A stretch of DNA of 64,000 nt, taken from the NCBI RefSeq assembly GCF_017876795.1, contig NZ_JAGIOR010000001.1, forward strand, positions 2,568,501-2,632,500, read 5' to 3'. The notes beneath the pieces were generated by a model that saw only the letters and a list, made by a program, of their open reading frames with translations, was not told where the DNA came from and did not search any database. Position 1 is the first letter of the stretch; each line of letters starts with the position of its first letter. This stretch comes from Rhizobium leguminosarum (GTDB lineage: Bacteria; Pseudomonadota; Alphaproteobacteria; Rhizobiales; Rhizobiaceae). Positions 56,341 through 64,000 of the stretch are shown one piece after another. The translations under genes and the position numbers were made by a program.

Positions 56341-56789
56341 TGCGGCGTCCCCTCCTGGCTTTGGCTTTGATGCTGATGGCCGCGCCGGCCTTCGCCGTCA
56401 ATCCCGACGAGGTGCTGGCCGATCCGGCGCTGGAGGCCCGCGCCCGCGCCCTTTCGGCGGAACTGCGCTGCATGGTCTGCCAGAACCAGTCGATCGACGA
56501 TTCCAATGCCGATCTCGCCAAGGATCTGCGCCTGCTGGTGCGCGAGCGCATCACCGATGGCGACAGCGACGATGAAGTGCTGAATTATATCGTCTCGCGC
56601 TATGGCGAGTTCGTGCTGCTGAAACCGCGGTTCAGCATGAAGACGGGCCTGCTTTGGGGCGCCCCGGCGCTGCTGGTGCTCGCCGGCGGGCTGTCACTGC
56701 TGATCTTTGCCCGCAGGAGGGCCGGCAAGCCGACGGGCAGCAAGCTGACGGCTGAGGAGGATGATAAACTCACCCGACTTCTCGAATGA
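56337..56789 (+). CDS. cycL: Cytochrome c maturation thiol protein CycL (CcmH)
   Basis: A 150-residue protein. The signal peptide ends FAVNP, and the active site is Cys45 and Cys48 in [16 protein letters not shown], the family signature. A C-terminal anchor lies at about residues 105-125. It keeps apocytochrome thiols reduced for heme attachment. It is the last gene of cycHJKL. Confidence 0.96.
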   Translation: MMRRPLLALALMLMAAPAFAVNPDEVLADPALEARARALSAELRCMVCQNQSIDDSNADLAKDLRLLVRERITDGDSDDEVLNYIVSRYGEFVLLKPRFSMKTGLLWGAPALLVLAGGLSLLIFARRRAGKPTGSKLTAEEDDKLTRLLE

Positions 56790-56800
56790 GCCCGCGCTGT

Positions 56801-56814
56801 TTGACGGAGATCAA
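56801..56814. promoter_or_regulatory. Fnr/FixK box for the second CBS-BON gene
   Basis: TTGAC-GGAG-ATCAA, a perfect match, centred 68.5 bases upstream of the ATG at 56876 and 11 bases past the cycL stop. Confidence 0.75.
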
Positions 56815-56875
56815 CGCGGAAGTCTCGACCCGACGTTATCTTCTTCGGAACACACCCCCGATACGAGGCAGCGCC

Positions 56876-57556
56876 ATGCAGGCAAAAGACATAATGACCA
56901 CCAGCGTGGTTTCGATCCGCCCCACGGTCAGCGTGCGCCACGCGGTTTCCGTCATGATGCAGGCCAATGTCAGCGGACTTCCTGTCGTCGATGACGGTGG
57001 CCGCGTCTGCGGGATGCTCACGGAGGGCGACCTATTATTGCGGAGGGAAATCCGCGCCACCACTCGGTCGACTCGGGCAAGCGAGATCATTTCTGAGATC
57101 GACCTCGAGCGCTACATTTGCACCAATGGCTGGTCGGTCGCCGATGTCATGTCGCCGGACGTTATTGTGGCGACCCCTGACAGCGAGGTTTCCGACATTG
57201 CAGAAAGTCTCCAGGCACACCGTATCAGGCGGTTGCCGATCGTCGAGGACGGGCGTCTGGTGGGAATTGTTAGCCGCAGGGACATTCTGGGCATCATCCT
57301 GGATGCACCGACGACCGCACTCCCGCGAGAAGACGACTCCGTCCGGATGGCCGTTCGCACTCGTCTGCGATCCGACCTGGGGCTGATGCCGCAGAAGGTC
57401 CAGGTCTCCGTCAAGGATGGGCAGGTGACGCTGGATGGGCAGGTGGAATCGGAACTTAAGCGTAAAGCAATCCGGATCTTGGTGGAAAGCCTGGGGGCCG
57501 GTGGCTACCGAGATCGGTTGCGAGTGACCCCGCTCCCCAACACTGATTTAGGTTAG
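56876..57556 (+). CDS. CBS-pair protein with C-terminal BON domain (second copy)
   Basis: A 226-residue protein. CBS 1 (about residues 1-60, DIMTTSVVSIRPTVSVRHAV, VVDDGGRVCGMLTEGDLLLR) and CBS 2 (about 85-145, VEDGRLVGIVSRRDILG) are followed by a BON domain (KDGQVTLDGQVESELKRKA). It shares architecture and motif wording with the gene at 2825-3517. The ATG at 56876 follows GAGGCAGCG; the in-frame ATG at 56786 would overlap the box and cycL end. Probably a nucleotide-sensing stress protein. Confidence 0.88.
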   Translation: MQAKDIMTTSVVSIRPTVSVRHAVSVMMQANVSGLPVVDDGGRVCGMLTEGDLLLRREIRATTRSTRASEIISEIDLERYICTNGWSVADVMSPDVIVATPDSEVSDIAESLQAHRIRRLPIVEDGRLVGIVSRRDILGIILDAPTTALPREDDSVRMAVRTRLRSDLGLMPQKVQVSVKDGQVTLDGQVESELKRKAIRILVESLGAGGYRDRLRVTPLPNTDLG

Positions 57557-57650
57557 GGATCGGGTCTGGCGGACCTGCTGGGCGTGAGTAATCGACGAAA
57601 ACGTCCTTCGGCTTGCAAAACGGATCATGCACTGGACTCTTGTCAGTGAG

Positions 57651-57691
57651 GAGGCTTGCCCGGCGCCGCGCCCTCGAGCCGGGCAAGCCTC
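57651..57691. terminator. Strong hairpin after the CBS-BON gene
   Basis: GAGGCTTGCCCGGC (57651-57664) pairs with GCCGGGCAAGCCTC (57678-57691), a perfect 14-base stem. No T run follows, but it lies between convergent frames and probably ends both transcripts. Confidence 0.6.
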
Positions 57692-57693
57692 TG

Positions 57694-57927
57694 TCAAGTT
57701 CCTGGCTTGACACGGGACGCCCCCGACTCGCCAGAGGACCTTAGGGGAGGCCGCGGTTCCTCTCTTTGACGGGCGTCAAACACTTCGTGCGCCTGTCGCG
57801 GGACCAATCTCACTTTGAGACCATTGCGCCGGCCATCCGCCGCTTCCCGGTACAGCGTGTTTCCGACGGCGACAGCCAGTCCAAGGAAGACGAAGAGAGG
57901 GACGCCGGCGAGGGCGTAGCGCCGCAT
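57694..57927 (-). CDS. Short membrane-anchored hypothetical frame
   Basis: From the ATG at 57927: MRRYALAGVPLFVFLGLAVA, a single membrane helix, then a basic tail of about 55 residues. The frame is open further upstream to 58005, just before the IS21 remnant, so it may be the cut end of a longer gene. A perfect Fnr/FixK box lies inside it, which is odd for a real gene. Weak candidate. Confidence 0.35.
   Translation of the reverse strand: MRRYALAGVPLFVFLGLAVAVGNTLYREAADGRRNGLKVRLVPRQAHEVFDARQREEPRPPLRSSGESGASRVKPGT
57766..57779. promoter_or_regulatory. Fnr/FixK box, apparently stranded
   Basis: TTGAC-GGGC-GTCAA, a perfect symmetric match. Rightward, no gene is found before the IS21 remnant at about 58029. 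The original target may have been removed by the insertion. Confidence 0.55.
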
Positions 57928-58100
57928 CTCATTCGCCTTCGCGACGCTGCCGTCGACGGACGGCGGAGATGGCCGCGAACTGTCGGCGATAGCCTCGACC
58001 TGCAAACAGTACCTTCAGGGCCACTATCTGTTGGTTTCCACGCGGAACTGAGCCGGTTTTTCCACCGAGAAGTGAGCCACCTCTAAGTATGGTTTCCTGA

Positions 58101-58895
58101 TCAGGGTCTGGTCAAGGGATTGCCTTTTTCTCCTCTTTTCTGTGCTATGGCGGCCGAGCTGGCCTTGAAGCGGAAGCTGTCGTTTCCGGTTTCCAAGATG
58201 TGGCAACGGTGGGTAAGACGGTCGAGAAGAGCCGTCGTCATCTTGGCGTCACCGAAGACGGTTGCCCATTCGCTGAAGCTGAGATTGGTGGTGATGACCA
58301 CGCTGGTGCGTTCATAGAGCTTGCTCAACAGATGGAAGAGCAACGCTCCGCCGGAAGCACTGAACGGAAGGTATCCGAGTTCATCAAGGATCAGCAGATC
58401 GAGGCGAACCAGCGTCTCAGCGATCTGGCCTGCCTTGCCTTTGGCCTTCTCCTGCTCGAGCGCATTGACCAATTCGATGGTCGAGAAGAAGCGGACCTTT
58501 CGACGATGATGCTCGATAGCCTGAACGCCGAGAGCGGTCGCGACATGTGTTTTTCCTGTGCCCGGCCCGCCGACGAGCACGATATTCTGCGCTCCGTCCA
58601 TGAACTCGCATCGGTGCAGTTGACGCACCGTCGCTTCGTTGATTTCGCTGGCGGCGAAGTCGTATCCGGAGATGTCTTTGTAGGCAGGGAAACGGGCGGC
58701 CTTCATGTGATAGGCAATCGAACGAACCTCACGCTCGGCCATCTCGGCTTTCAGCAACTGGGACAGGATCGGCACGGCTGCATCGAAGGCTGGAGCCCCT
58801 TGCTCGATCAGGTCCGTAACCGCTTGGGCCATGCCATACATCTTCAGGCTACGCAGCATGATGACGACGGCGGCACTTGCGGGGTCATGACGCAT
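58101..58895 (-). CDS. istB: IS21 helper ATPase IstB (element 1)
   Basis: A 264-residue AAA+ ATPase: Walker [15 protein letters not shown], Walker [13 protein letters not shown], and the [20 protein letters not shown] segment, all normal for IstB. The start at 58895 ([14 protein letters not shown]) overlaps the end of istA, the usual coupling. Intact, but istA is truncated, so transposition is unlikely. Confidence 0.94.
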   Translation of the reverse strand: MRHDPASAAVVIMLRSLKMYGMAQAVTDLIEQGAPAFDAAVPILSQLLKAEMAEREVRSIAYHMKAARFPAYKDISGYDFAASEINEATVRQLHRCEFMDGAQNIVLVGGPGTGKTHVATALGVQAIEHHRRKVRFFSTIELVNALEQEKAKGKAGQIAETLVRLDLLILDELGYLPFSASGGALLFHLLSKLYERTSVVITTNLSFSEWATVFGDAKMTTALLDRLTHRCHILETGNDSFRFKASSAAIAQKRGEKGNPLTRP

Positions 58896-59778
58896 GACGA
58901 CCTCCCACGATCCGGACACGCAGACCATCGTAGCGTTCGACGTTGGCCTTGGGTTCACGCAGCAAGGTCAGTGCCTGTGGCGTATCGATGTCGGGACCGT
59001 CAGTTGTCTTGCCGTCGATCAGCCGATGCAGCAGGTTCAGCACATGCGTCTTGGTCGCCACGCCTTGATCCAGAGCCAGTTCCACGGCCCTGACGACGAC
59101 CTGTTCGTCGTGATGGAGGACAAGAGCAAGGATGTCCGCCATCTCACGATCACCGCCGGGGCGGCGAAGCATCTGATCCTGCAACTGCTTGAAGGCCGGC
59201 GGCAATTCCAGGAAGGGGGCACCATTACGCAGGGCACCGGGCTTGCGCTGGATGACGGCAAGGTAATGTCGCCAGTCGTAAATCGTTCGCGGCGGCTTGT
59301 CGTGGCTGCGCTCGATAACCCGCAGATGCTCACATAGGATATTGCCTTCTGCCGCAACGACCAGTCGCTCGGGATAGATCCGCAGGCTGACGGGTCGGTT
59401 GGCAAACGATGCCGGCACGCTATAGCGATTACGCTCGAAGGTAATCAGGCATGTTGGCGAAACGCGCTTGCTCTGCTCGACGAAGCCGTCAAACGCGGCG
59501 GGGAGCGCCATCAATGCTGGTTGTTCTGCGGACCAGACGTCCGCGATCGTGCCAGGCAAGGTCCCGTGCGCTGTGTCGCGCCACAGGTCCTGACAACGCT
59601 GTTCCAGCCAGGCATTCAATGCCGCCAAATCCGGGAAGTTCGGCATCTGTTGCCACAAACGTGGCCGGGCATCCTGGACGTTTTTCTCGACCTGACCCTT
59701 CTCCCAGCCCGCGGCGGGATTGCAGAAGTCAGGCGCAAAGACGTAGTGGTTCGTCATCGCCAGAAAGCGGATATTGAC
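58885..59778 (-). pseudogene. istA: IS21 transposase IstA, C-terminal part (element 1)
   Basis: The open frame begins at about 59778 (VNIRFLA then MTNHYVFAPDFCNPAAGWEKGQVEKNV) and carries the end of the DDE core and the C-terminal domain (RNRYSVPASFANRPVSLRIY). The helix-turn-helix and first catalytic residues are missing. The head was lost at the junction with element 2. Confidence 0.88.
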
Positions 59779-59782
59779 CTAG

Positions 59783-60891
<1,109 letters not shown>

Positions 60892-61016
60892 CTGGGGAAT
60901 TTTACTTCGGCACTTTTGGGGAAAATTCGACCGGCATTGACAGTCGCCAAACCTTGAACTCGGCGACCGCCTCCTTTGCACCGATTGCGCCCACGAATTT
61001 CAGAAGGAAATCTCGC

Positions 61017-61481
61017 ATGATGACTGCTGAAGACCTCTACGCGCGCTACCCGGAAGTCCTCTATCCGGATGACCTGCGCGATGTCCCTGTCGGTTGGCTG
61101 GGCATCGTCGACAAATATCTGCAGGTCGTCGCGCCCGTCATGAAGGATACCGGCTTCGAGGTCGTAACCGCAAAGGAGTATGGCGGCGGCCTCGACTGGA
61201 CTTGGACGTCCGCGCTCGGTGCGATGACCGCCGAGCGTCACGGGATCACGCTCCAGCAGGACCTCCTTCTCGAACTGCGCAGCTATCACACGTGCTCGAC
61301 GTGCGGCCGCCACGGTTTCGGCTGGGCGTGGGGCCGCAAGATCGTGACTGCGTGCGAGGAGCACGGCATCGGCGAGCGCATTGTCGACCGCAAGCCGCTC
61401 ATGCGCCGTACGCCGCACGGAGTCGTCCGTTACGACGTGGCGGTCGACCAGCTTGTTGCGGTTGATCCGGAGGAGGTGTGA
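61017..61481 (+). CDS. Hypothetical zinc-motif protein, first of a four-gene operon
   Basis: A 154-residue protein. Residues 93, 96, 113 and 116 form C-x2-C-x16-C-x2-H (HTCSTCGRHG ... TACEEH), a likely zinc site, preceded by a beta-rich segment with GGGLDWTWTSALG. AAGGAAATC precedes the ATG at 61017. The stop overlaps the next start (TGATG). The same metal motif with identical spacing recurs in the fourth gene. No family recognised; no catalytic motif. Confidence 0.65.
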   Translation: MMTAEDLYARYPEVLYPDDLRDVPVGWLGIVDKYLQVVAPVMKDTGFEVVTAKEYGGGLDWTWTSALGAMTAERHGITLQQDLLLELRSYHTCSTCGRHGFGWAWGRKIVTACEEHGIGERIVDRKPLMRRTPHGVVRYDVAVDQLVAVDPEEV

Positions 61482-61951
61482 TGACGATCCTCCGGACGAC
61501 CGCGCGCGACCTTATTGCAGCCGTTCTCCGCGATCATAGCGCAATCCTTCGCGACATCCGGGTCGATGACCTCGCCGATGAGGATGACGTCGTCCTCCGC
61601 CGCGTGGGGTATCGGCTGGTCCAGAGCGGTGACCGCGCAGCTTTCGAGACCGGGCGGCGCCTGCTCGACCTGGCGGCGCGGGGCCGGTTGTATCCGCCGC
61701 CTCACCGCCGTTGGTGGACAGGGCCGGACAAACGCGCGCTGGGGCTGGAAGCGCGTCTAGACCCGTATAGCGTCGAGTTGGTCTGGCGCGACAGCAAGCC
61801 GCGTTGGGAAGTCGGAGGCCGCCTGTGGCTTCACGAGCAGGACCGGGACTGGCGGTGGTGGCCTCTCCTTCATGTCGACGCCAATGCCGAATACGCCAGA
61901 ACGAAGACTTTTTGGGTCGCTCTGGGGCGGAGGATGCAGCATGCAGTATAG
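61481..61951 (+). CDS. Hypothetical protein, second of the operon
   Basis: A 156-residue soluble protein with a helical N-terminal half (TTARDLIAAVLRDHSAILRD) and a tryptophan-rich C-terminal half (RRWWTGPDKRALG, WRDSKPRWEVGGRLWLHEQD, RDWRWWPLLHVD). GGAGGTGTG precedes the ATG. It overlaps both neighbours by a few bases. No family recognised. Confidence 0.6.
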   Translation: MTILRTTARDLIAAVLRDHSAILRDIRVDDLADEDDVVLRRVGYRLVQSGDRAAFETGRRLLDLAARGRLYPPPHRRWWTGPDKRALGLEARLDPYSVELVWRDSKPRWEVGGRLWLHEQDRDWRWWPLLHVDANAEYARTKTFWVALGRRMQHAV

Positions 61952-62213
61952 CAAAGAGGCGGAACTAATGTTCCTGGTCGCGAAATGGGGTGATGTCATG
62001 CACGATATCGCCCGCGGCTTCGCGCTTAAACATGGTCTCGACGACTCTCTCTCCGGAACGCCGGAGGTCGCTTGGGAATGGATTTACGAGTCCCTCCGGC
62101 ACTTCGCCCCCGAGCTAGATGTCGACACCCGCAACGAACTTGCTGCGTGCTGTTTTCGGTCCATCCGGTCCCGGATGCGAACGGCGCAAGGAGGACGTTG
62201 TGGGATTCATTAA
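61941..62213 (+). CDS. Hypothetical protein, third of the operon
   Basis: A 90-residue, mostly helical protein (MQYSKEAELMFLVAKWGDVM start) with a Cys pair (AACCFRSIRSRM). It starts inside the end of the second gene (11-base overlap) and ends 14 bases into the fourth. No family recognised. Confidence 0.55.
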   Translation: MQYSKEAELMFLVAKWGDVMHDIARGFALKHGLDDSLSGTPEVAWEWIYESLRHFAPELDVDTRNELAACCFRSIRSRMRTAQGGRCGIH

Positions 62214-62823
62214 CATAGCTGACGCTGCGAACCGGCTCGGCGTTTCCCTCCCTTATTTTCGTGAGCTCATCGACCGCATGGATAGGGTTCCGACCGTGCT
62301 CGATCCGACTGACGGCACAGACTTCTGGACGTCCACGACCGGCATGATCCAGGAACGAGACCTCAAAACCTACGAAAATCTGCTCCGCCAGCGCCGCTTC
62401 GTACGGCTCCGGGAGGTCTACGCCGACGTCCTCGTCGAAGCGGTCGTGCTGACCATCCGTCCTGGATGGAAGTCGCTGCTCGAGCGCGTCTGCGAACGGA
62501 TTCGATGGATGCCGGCGGAGTGGTCCGTGAAGCTCGTGAAAGCGCGCGAGGTAAATGGATTTATGGTGATGCGATTCGATTACGACCGCGACTGCGCGGG
62601 CTCTTTTAACGAGATCAACCGGCTCTGGGAAGAGATGCGGTTGTCGTCTCTCTCAGTGTGCGAAGAGTGTGGGAATAACGGACGCTTCCGTTATTCCCCA
62701 TCAAGGTCGCTGACGTTGTGCGACAAGCATGCGCGGCTCGCGGAGCCCGTGTTGCCGGGGGATGGCGTGATGGCTGATCCGGCGTCGGACGGCGGGTCAA
62801 TCTCTGAGCTGCCGCCCGACTGA
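62200..62823 (+). CDS. Hypothetical HTH-like and zinc-motif protein, fourth of the operon
   Basis: A 207-residue protein. The N-terminus INIADAANRLGVSLPYFREL looks like a DNA-binding helix-turn-helix of the excisionase/MerR-like kind. The C-terminal part has C154, C157, C174 and H177, again C-x2-C-x16-C-x2-H (SVCEECGNNG ... LCDKHA). AAGGAGG precedes the GTG start. A hairpin follows the stop. Function not recognised; a regulator is possible. Confidence 0.62.
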   Translation: MGFINIADAANRLGVSLPYFRELIDRMDRVPTVLDPTDGTDFWTSTTGMIQERDLKTYENLLRQRRFVRLREVYADVLVEAVVLTIRPGWKSLLERVCERIRWMPAEWSVKLVKAREVNGFMVMRFDYDRDCAGSFNEINRLWEEMRLSSLSVCEECGNNGRFRYSPSRSLTLCDKHARLAEPVLPGDGVMADPASDGGSISELPPD

Positions 62824-62830
62824 AACCGCC

Positions 62831-62860
62831 CCCCAGTCGATGGCGAGTCACCGACTGGGG
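62831..62860. terminator. Hairpin between convergent genes
   Basis: CCCCAGTCG (62831-62839) pairs exactly with CGACTGGGG (62852-62860). It lies between the unknown operon and the leftward recombinase, so it probably ends both transcripts. No T run. Confidence 0.6.
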
Positions 62861-62876
62861 ATGTGTGGATACGGCC

Positions 62877-64000
62877 TCAGGCGGCCTTCTTCATCGACAT
62901 CTGCTCGCAGTAGAGCCGGTAGCCGTCCATGACGTAGTCCTGCCACCACAGAAGGATCGCCATCTTGGTGTCGAGGTATACGTTGCGGTCGTAGATCTTC
63001 TCAGACACGGACTGGCGGCCCTCGTTCGCGTGGGTGATCATTACGATCTCTTTCGGCTCCATCGGTCGCCCCGCAAGTTCGAAGCTGGACATCTTTGGCT
63101 TGACAATGGTCGTAAAGGACTTTCGCAGATCGTGTGTCGCCACGTTCCAAGGCATTAGTTCGAATACGCCGCCGGGCAACCGCATCTCCTCGATCTTGTC
63201 GCTGACGGTCCGCTCGTTGATGTGGCCGTTCATATCATCGCCGGTTCGGCGCGGCCGCTGCTTCGGAAATAGGTAGTCGCTATCAGGGCGGGTCAGGCGT
63301 AGGGCCTGCGCGACGACCGATGCCGCTAGCGGCGGCAGTGGAAGCTTACGCCAGTGGTGAGCTTTGTCTTCCATGGACCATACACAGTCGTACGGCCCAT
63401 CGGTCTGGATCGCAGTCTTCATTGCCGACGTCGGCGTGAAGCGGCGTTGACCCGTCAGCAGTTGAAGTTGCAAGATCAGCCGCACCGTTTCATTCCGGCA
63501 AGACAGAAGGGCGTGCCACAAAGCGCCCAGCTCAAGCTGCGTCAGAGCACGCTTATGCTCGCTCCCAGCAACTACTCTCGCCTTCTCAAGAGCTTTAGAC
63601 AGCTCTCGGGAAGGATTGGACGTCAACCCGAGGTCGGGATTGTTGATCATGTATGTGAAGCAGGCCTTGATAGCCGCGACGGTGAGGTTGGCCTGCCGAA
63701 TTCCTTGGCCTTTTGCCTCGCCGTTCTTCCCGCGCTGGATGATGTTGTTCCGGACGCGAGCGAGGTCGGACGTCGTGATCGAGGCGATGGGCTTGCCATG
63801 GATCGGTGCGAAATCGTCGTGAAGCCCCGGAGTGACGCCGAGTGCCGATCTGTAGCCGCGCACGGTGTCCCGGTTTTTATTGATGGCCGCCCACTCGAGG
63901 TAGTAGTCGCGCGCGACTTCCCAGGTCACGCCGTCGCCGTGCTCGACGGCGTGGAGGTGTCCGGCATCGATGACGGAATGCCCGGCCGCGAAGGCGGAGA
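62877..64000 (-). CDS. Tyrosine recombinase (phage-type integrase), N-terminus beyond the edge
   Basis: At least 374 residues; the frame is open to the right edge, so the start is outside. The core-binding domain (YYLEWAAINKNRDTVRGYRS) is followed by a catalytic domain with Arg in LLTGQRR, the beta-hairpin Lys region EDKAHHWRKLPLP, the box HDLRKSF, His in MITHANEG and the probable nucleophile Tyr in SEKIYDRNVY. The active-site set appears complete, unlike the integrase at 1246-2540. It may have mobilised the adjacent four-gene operon (inference). Confidence 0.88.
   Translation of the reverse strand, partial: SAFAAGHSVIDAGHLHAVEHGDGVTWEVARDYYLEWAAINKNRDTVRGYRSALGVTPGLHDDFAPIHGKPIASITTSDLARVRNNIIQRGKNGEAKGQGIRQANLTVAAIKACFTYMINNPDLGLTSNPSRELSKALEKARVVAGSEHKRALTQLELGALWHALLSCRNETVRLILQLQLLTGQRRFTPTSAMKTAIQTDGPYDCVWSMEDKAHHWRKLPLPPLAASVVAQALRLTRPDSDYLFPKQRPRRTGDDMNGHINERTVSDKIEEMRLPGGVFELMPWNVATHDLRKSFTTIVKPKMSSFELAGRPMEPKEIVMITHANEGRQSVSEKIYDRNVYLDTKMAILLWWQDYVMDGYRLYCEQMSMKKAA

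Larger units (their letters stand above)
58029..59778 (-). mobile_element. IS21-family remnant 1 (leftward)
   Basis: Contains complete istB and the C-terminal part of istA on the minus strand. The outer end probably lies at TGTTGGTTTCCACGCGG near 58029. The inner end is cut at about 59778, where it meets a second IS21 remnant in the opposite orientation. Confidence 0.75.

Overview
The window looks like an accessory replicon (plasmid or island) of a Rhizobiaceae alphaproteobacterium close to Rhizobium, Agrobacterium or Ensifer. The evidence is the fixNOQP, fixGHIS, cycHJKL and napEFDABC gene orders, a FixL-type heme-PAS hybrid kinase beside fixK, DUF6894 and DUF302 proteins, rhizobial-style palindromic repeats, and IS66, IS5 and IS21 elements. 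The species cannot be fixed from the sequence alone.

The dominant theme is life at low oxygen. Fourteen perfect copies of the Fnr/FixK box TTGAY-N4-RTCAA lie in the window, where fewer than one is expected by chance. Most sit 40-140 bases upstream of a start codon. They precede stress and storage genes (two CBS-BON proteins, a universal stress protein, a kinase/ATPase fusion, Hsp20-DUF5335-MgtA, an alcohol dehydrogenase), redox genes (pseudoazurin, fixNOQP, fixGHIS, cycHJKL) and the regulator fixK. The control circuit is present too: a FixL-like hybrid kinase, fixK with a perfect GTTACA-N4-GTTACA repeat upstream (the K-box form described for FxkR), and an OmpR-type regulator downstream of fixGHIS that is the best FxkR candidate. 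A second Crp/Fnr protein of NnrR/Dnr type follows fixS.

Layout: 1-1.1 kb, start of a leftward nor operon (norE) with an NnrR-type palindrome, then two small genes. 1.2-2.5 kb, broken integrase. 2.6-7.0 kb, box-controlled stress genes. 7.3-11.2 kb, an intact IS66 element inside an older broken IS66. 11.4-14.5 kb, IS256 remnant, cupredoxin and several decayed genes. 14.6-20.0 kb, MgtA, DUF5335, Hsp20, unknown gene, alcohol dehydrogenase. 20.1-22.8 kb, MFS and CopA fragments, EF-hand protein, IS5 element inserted in a palindromic repeat. 22.8-29.6 kb, DUF302, then an ApbE / PepSY-flavoreductase / DUF2271 / acidic-protein operon divergent from a two-component system, probably a periplasmic flavin-based electron transfer system. 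29.7-31.2 kb, small genes. 31.5-36.0 kb, periplasmic nitrate reductase. 36.4-39.1 kb, CopC-CopD fusion, YcnI-like protein, pseudoazurin. 39.6-57.6 kb, oxygen regulators, cbb3 oxidase and its assembly genes, cytochrome c maturation genes and a CBS-BON protein. 58.0-60.9 kb, two head-truncated IS21 remnants in opposite orientation. 61.0-62.8 kb, a four-gene operon of unknown function, two of whose products share an identical C-x2-C-x16-C-x2-H motif. 62.9-64.0 kb, a tyrosine recombinase running off the right edge.

Working together, Nap reduces nitrate in the periplasm, NorE implies nitric oxide reduction just outside the window, pseudoazurin and the cbb3 oxidase carry and consume electrons, cycHJKL attaches heme to the many c-type cytochromes, and FixGHIS inserts copper and assembles the oxidase. 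The amount of decay (at least nine broken genes) and IS traffic suggests a mosaic, still-changing accessory region.
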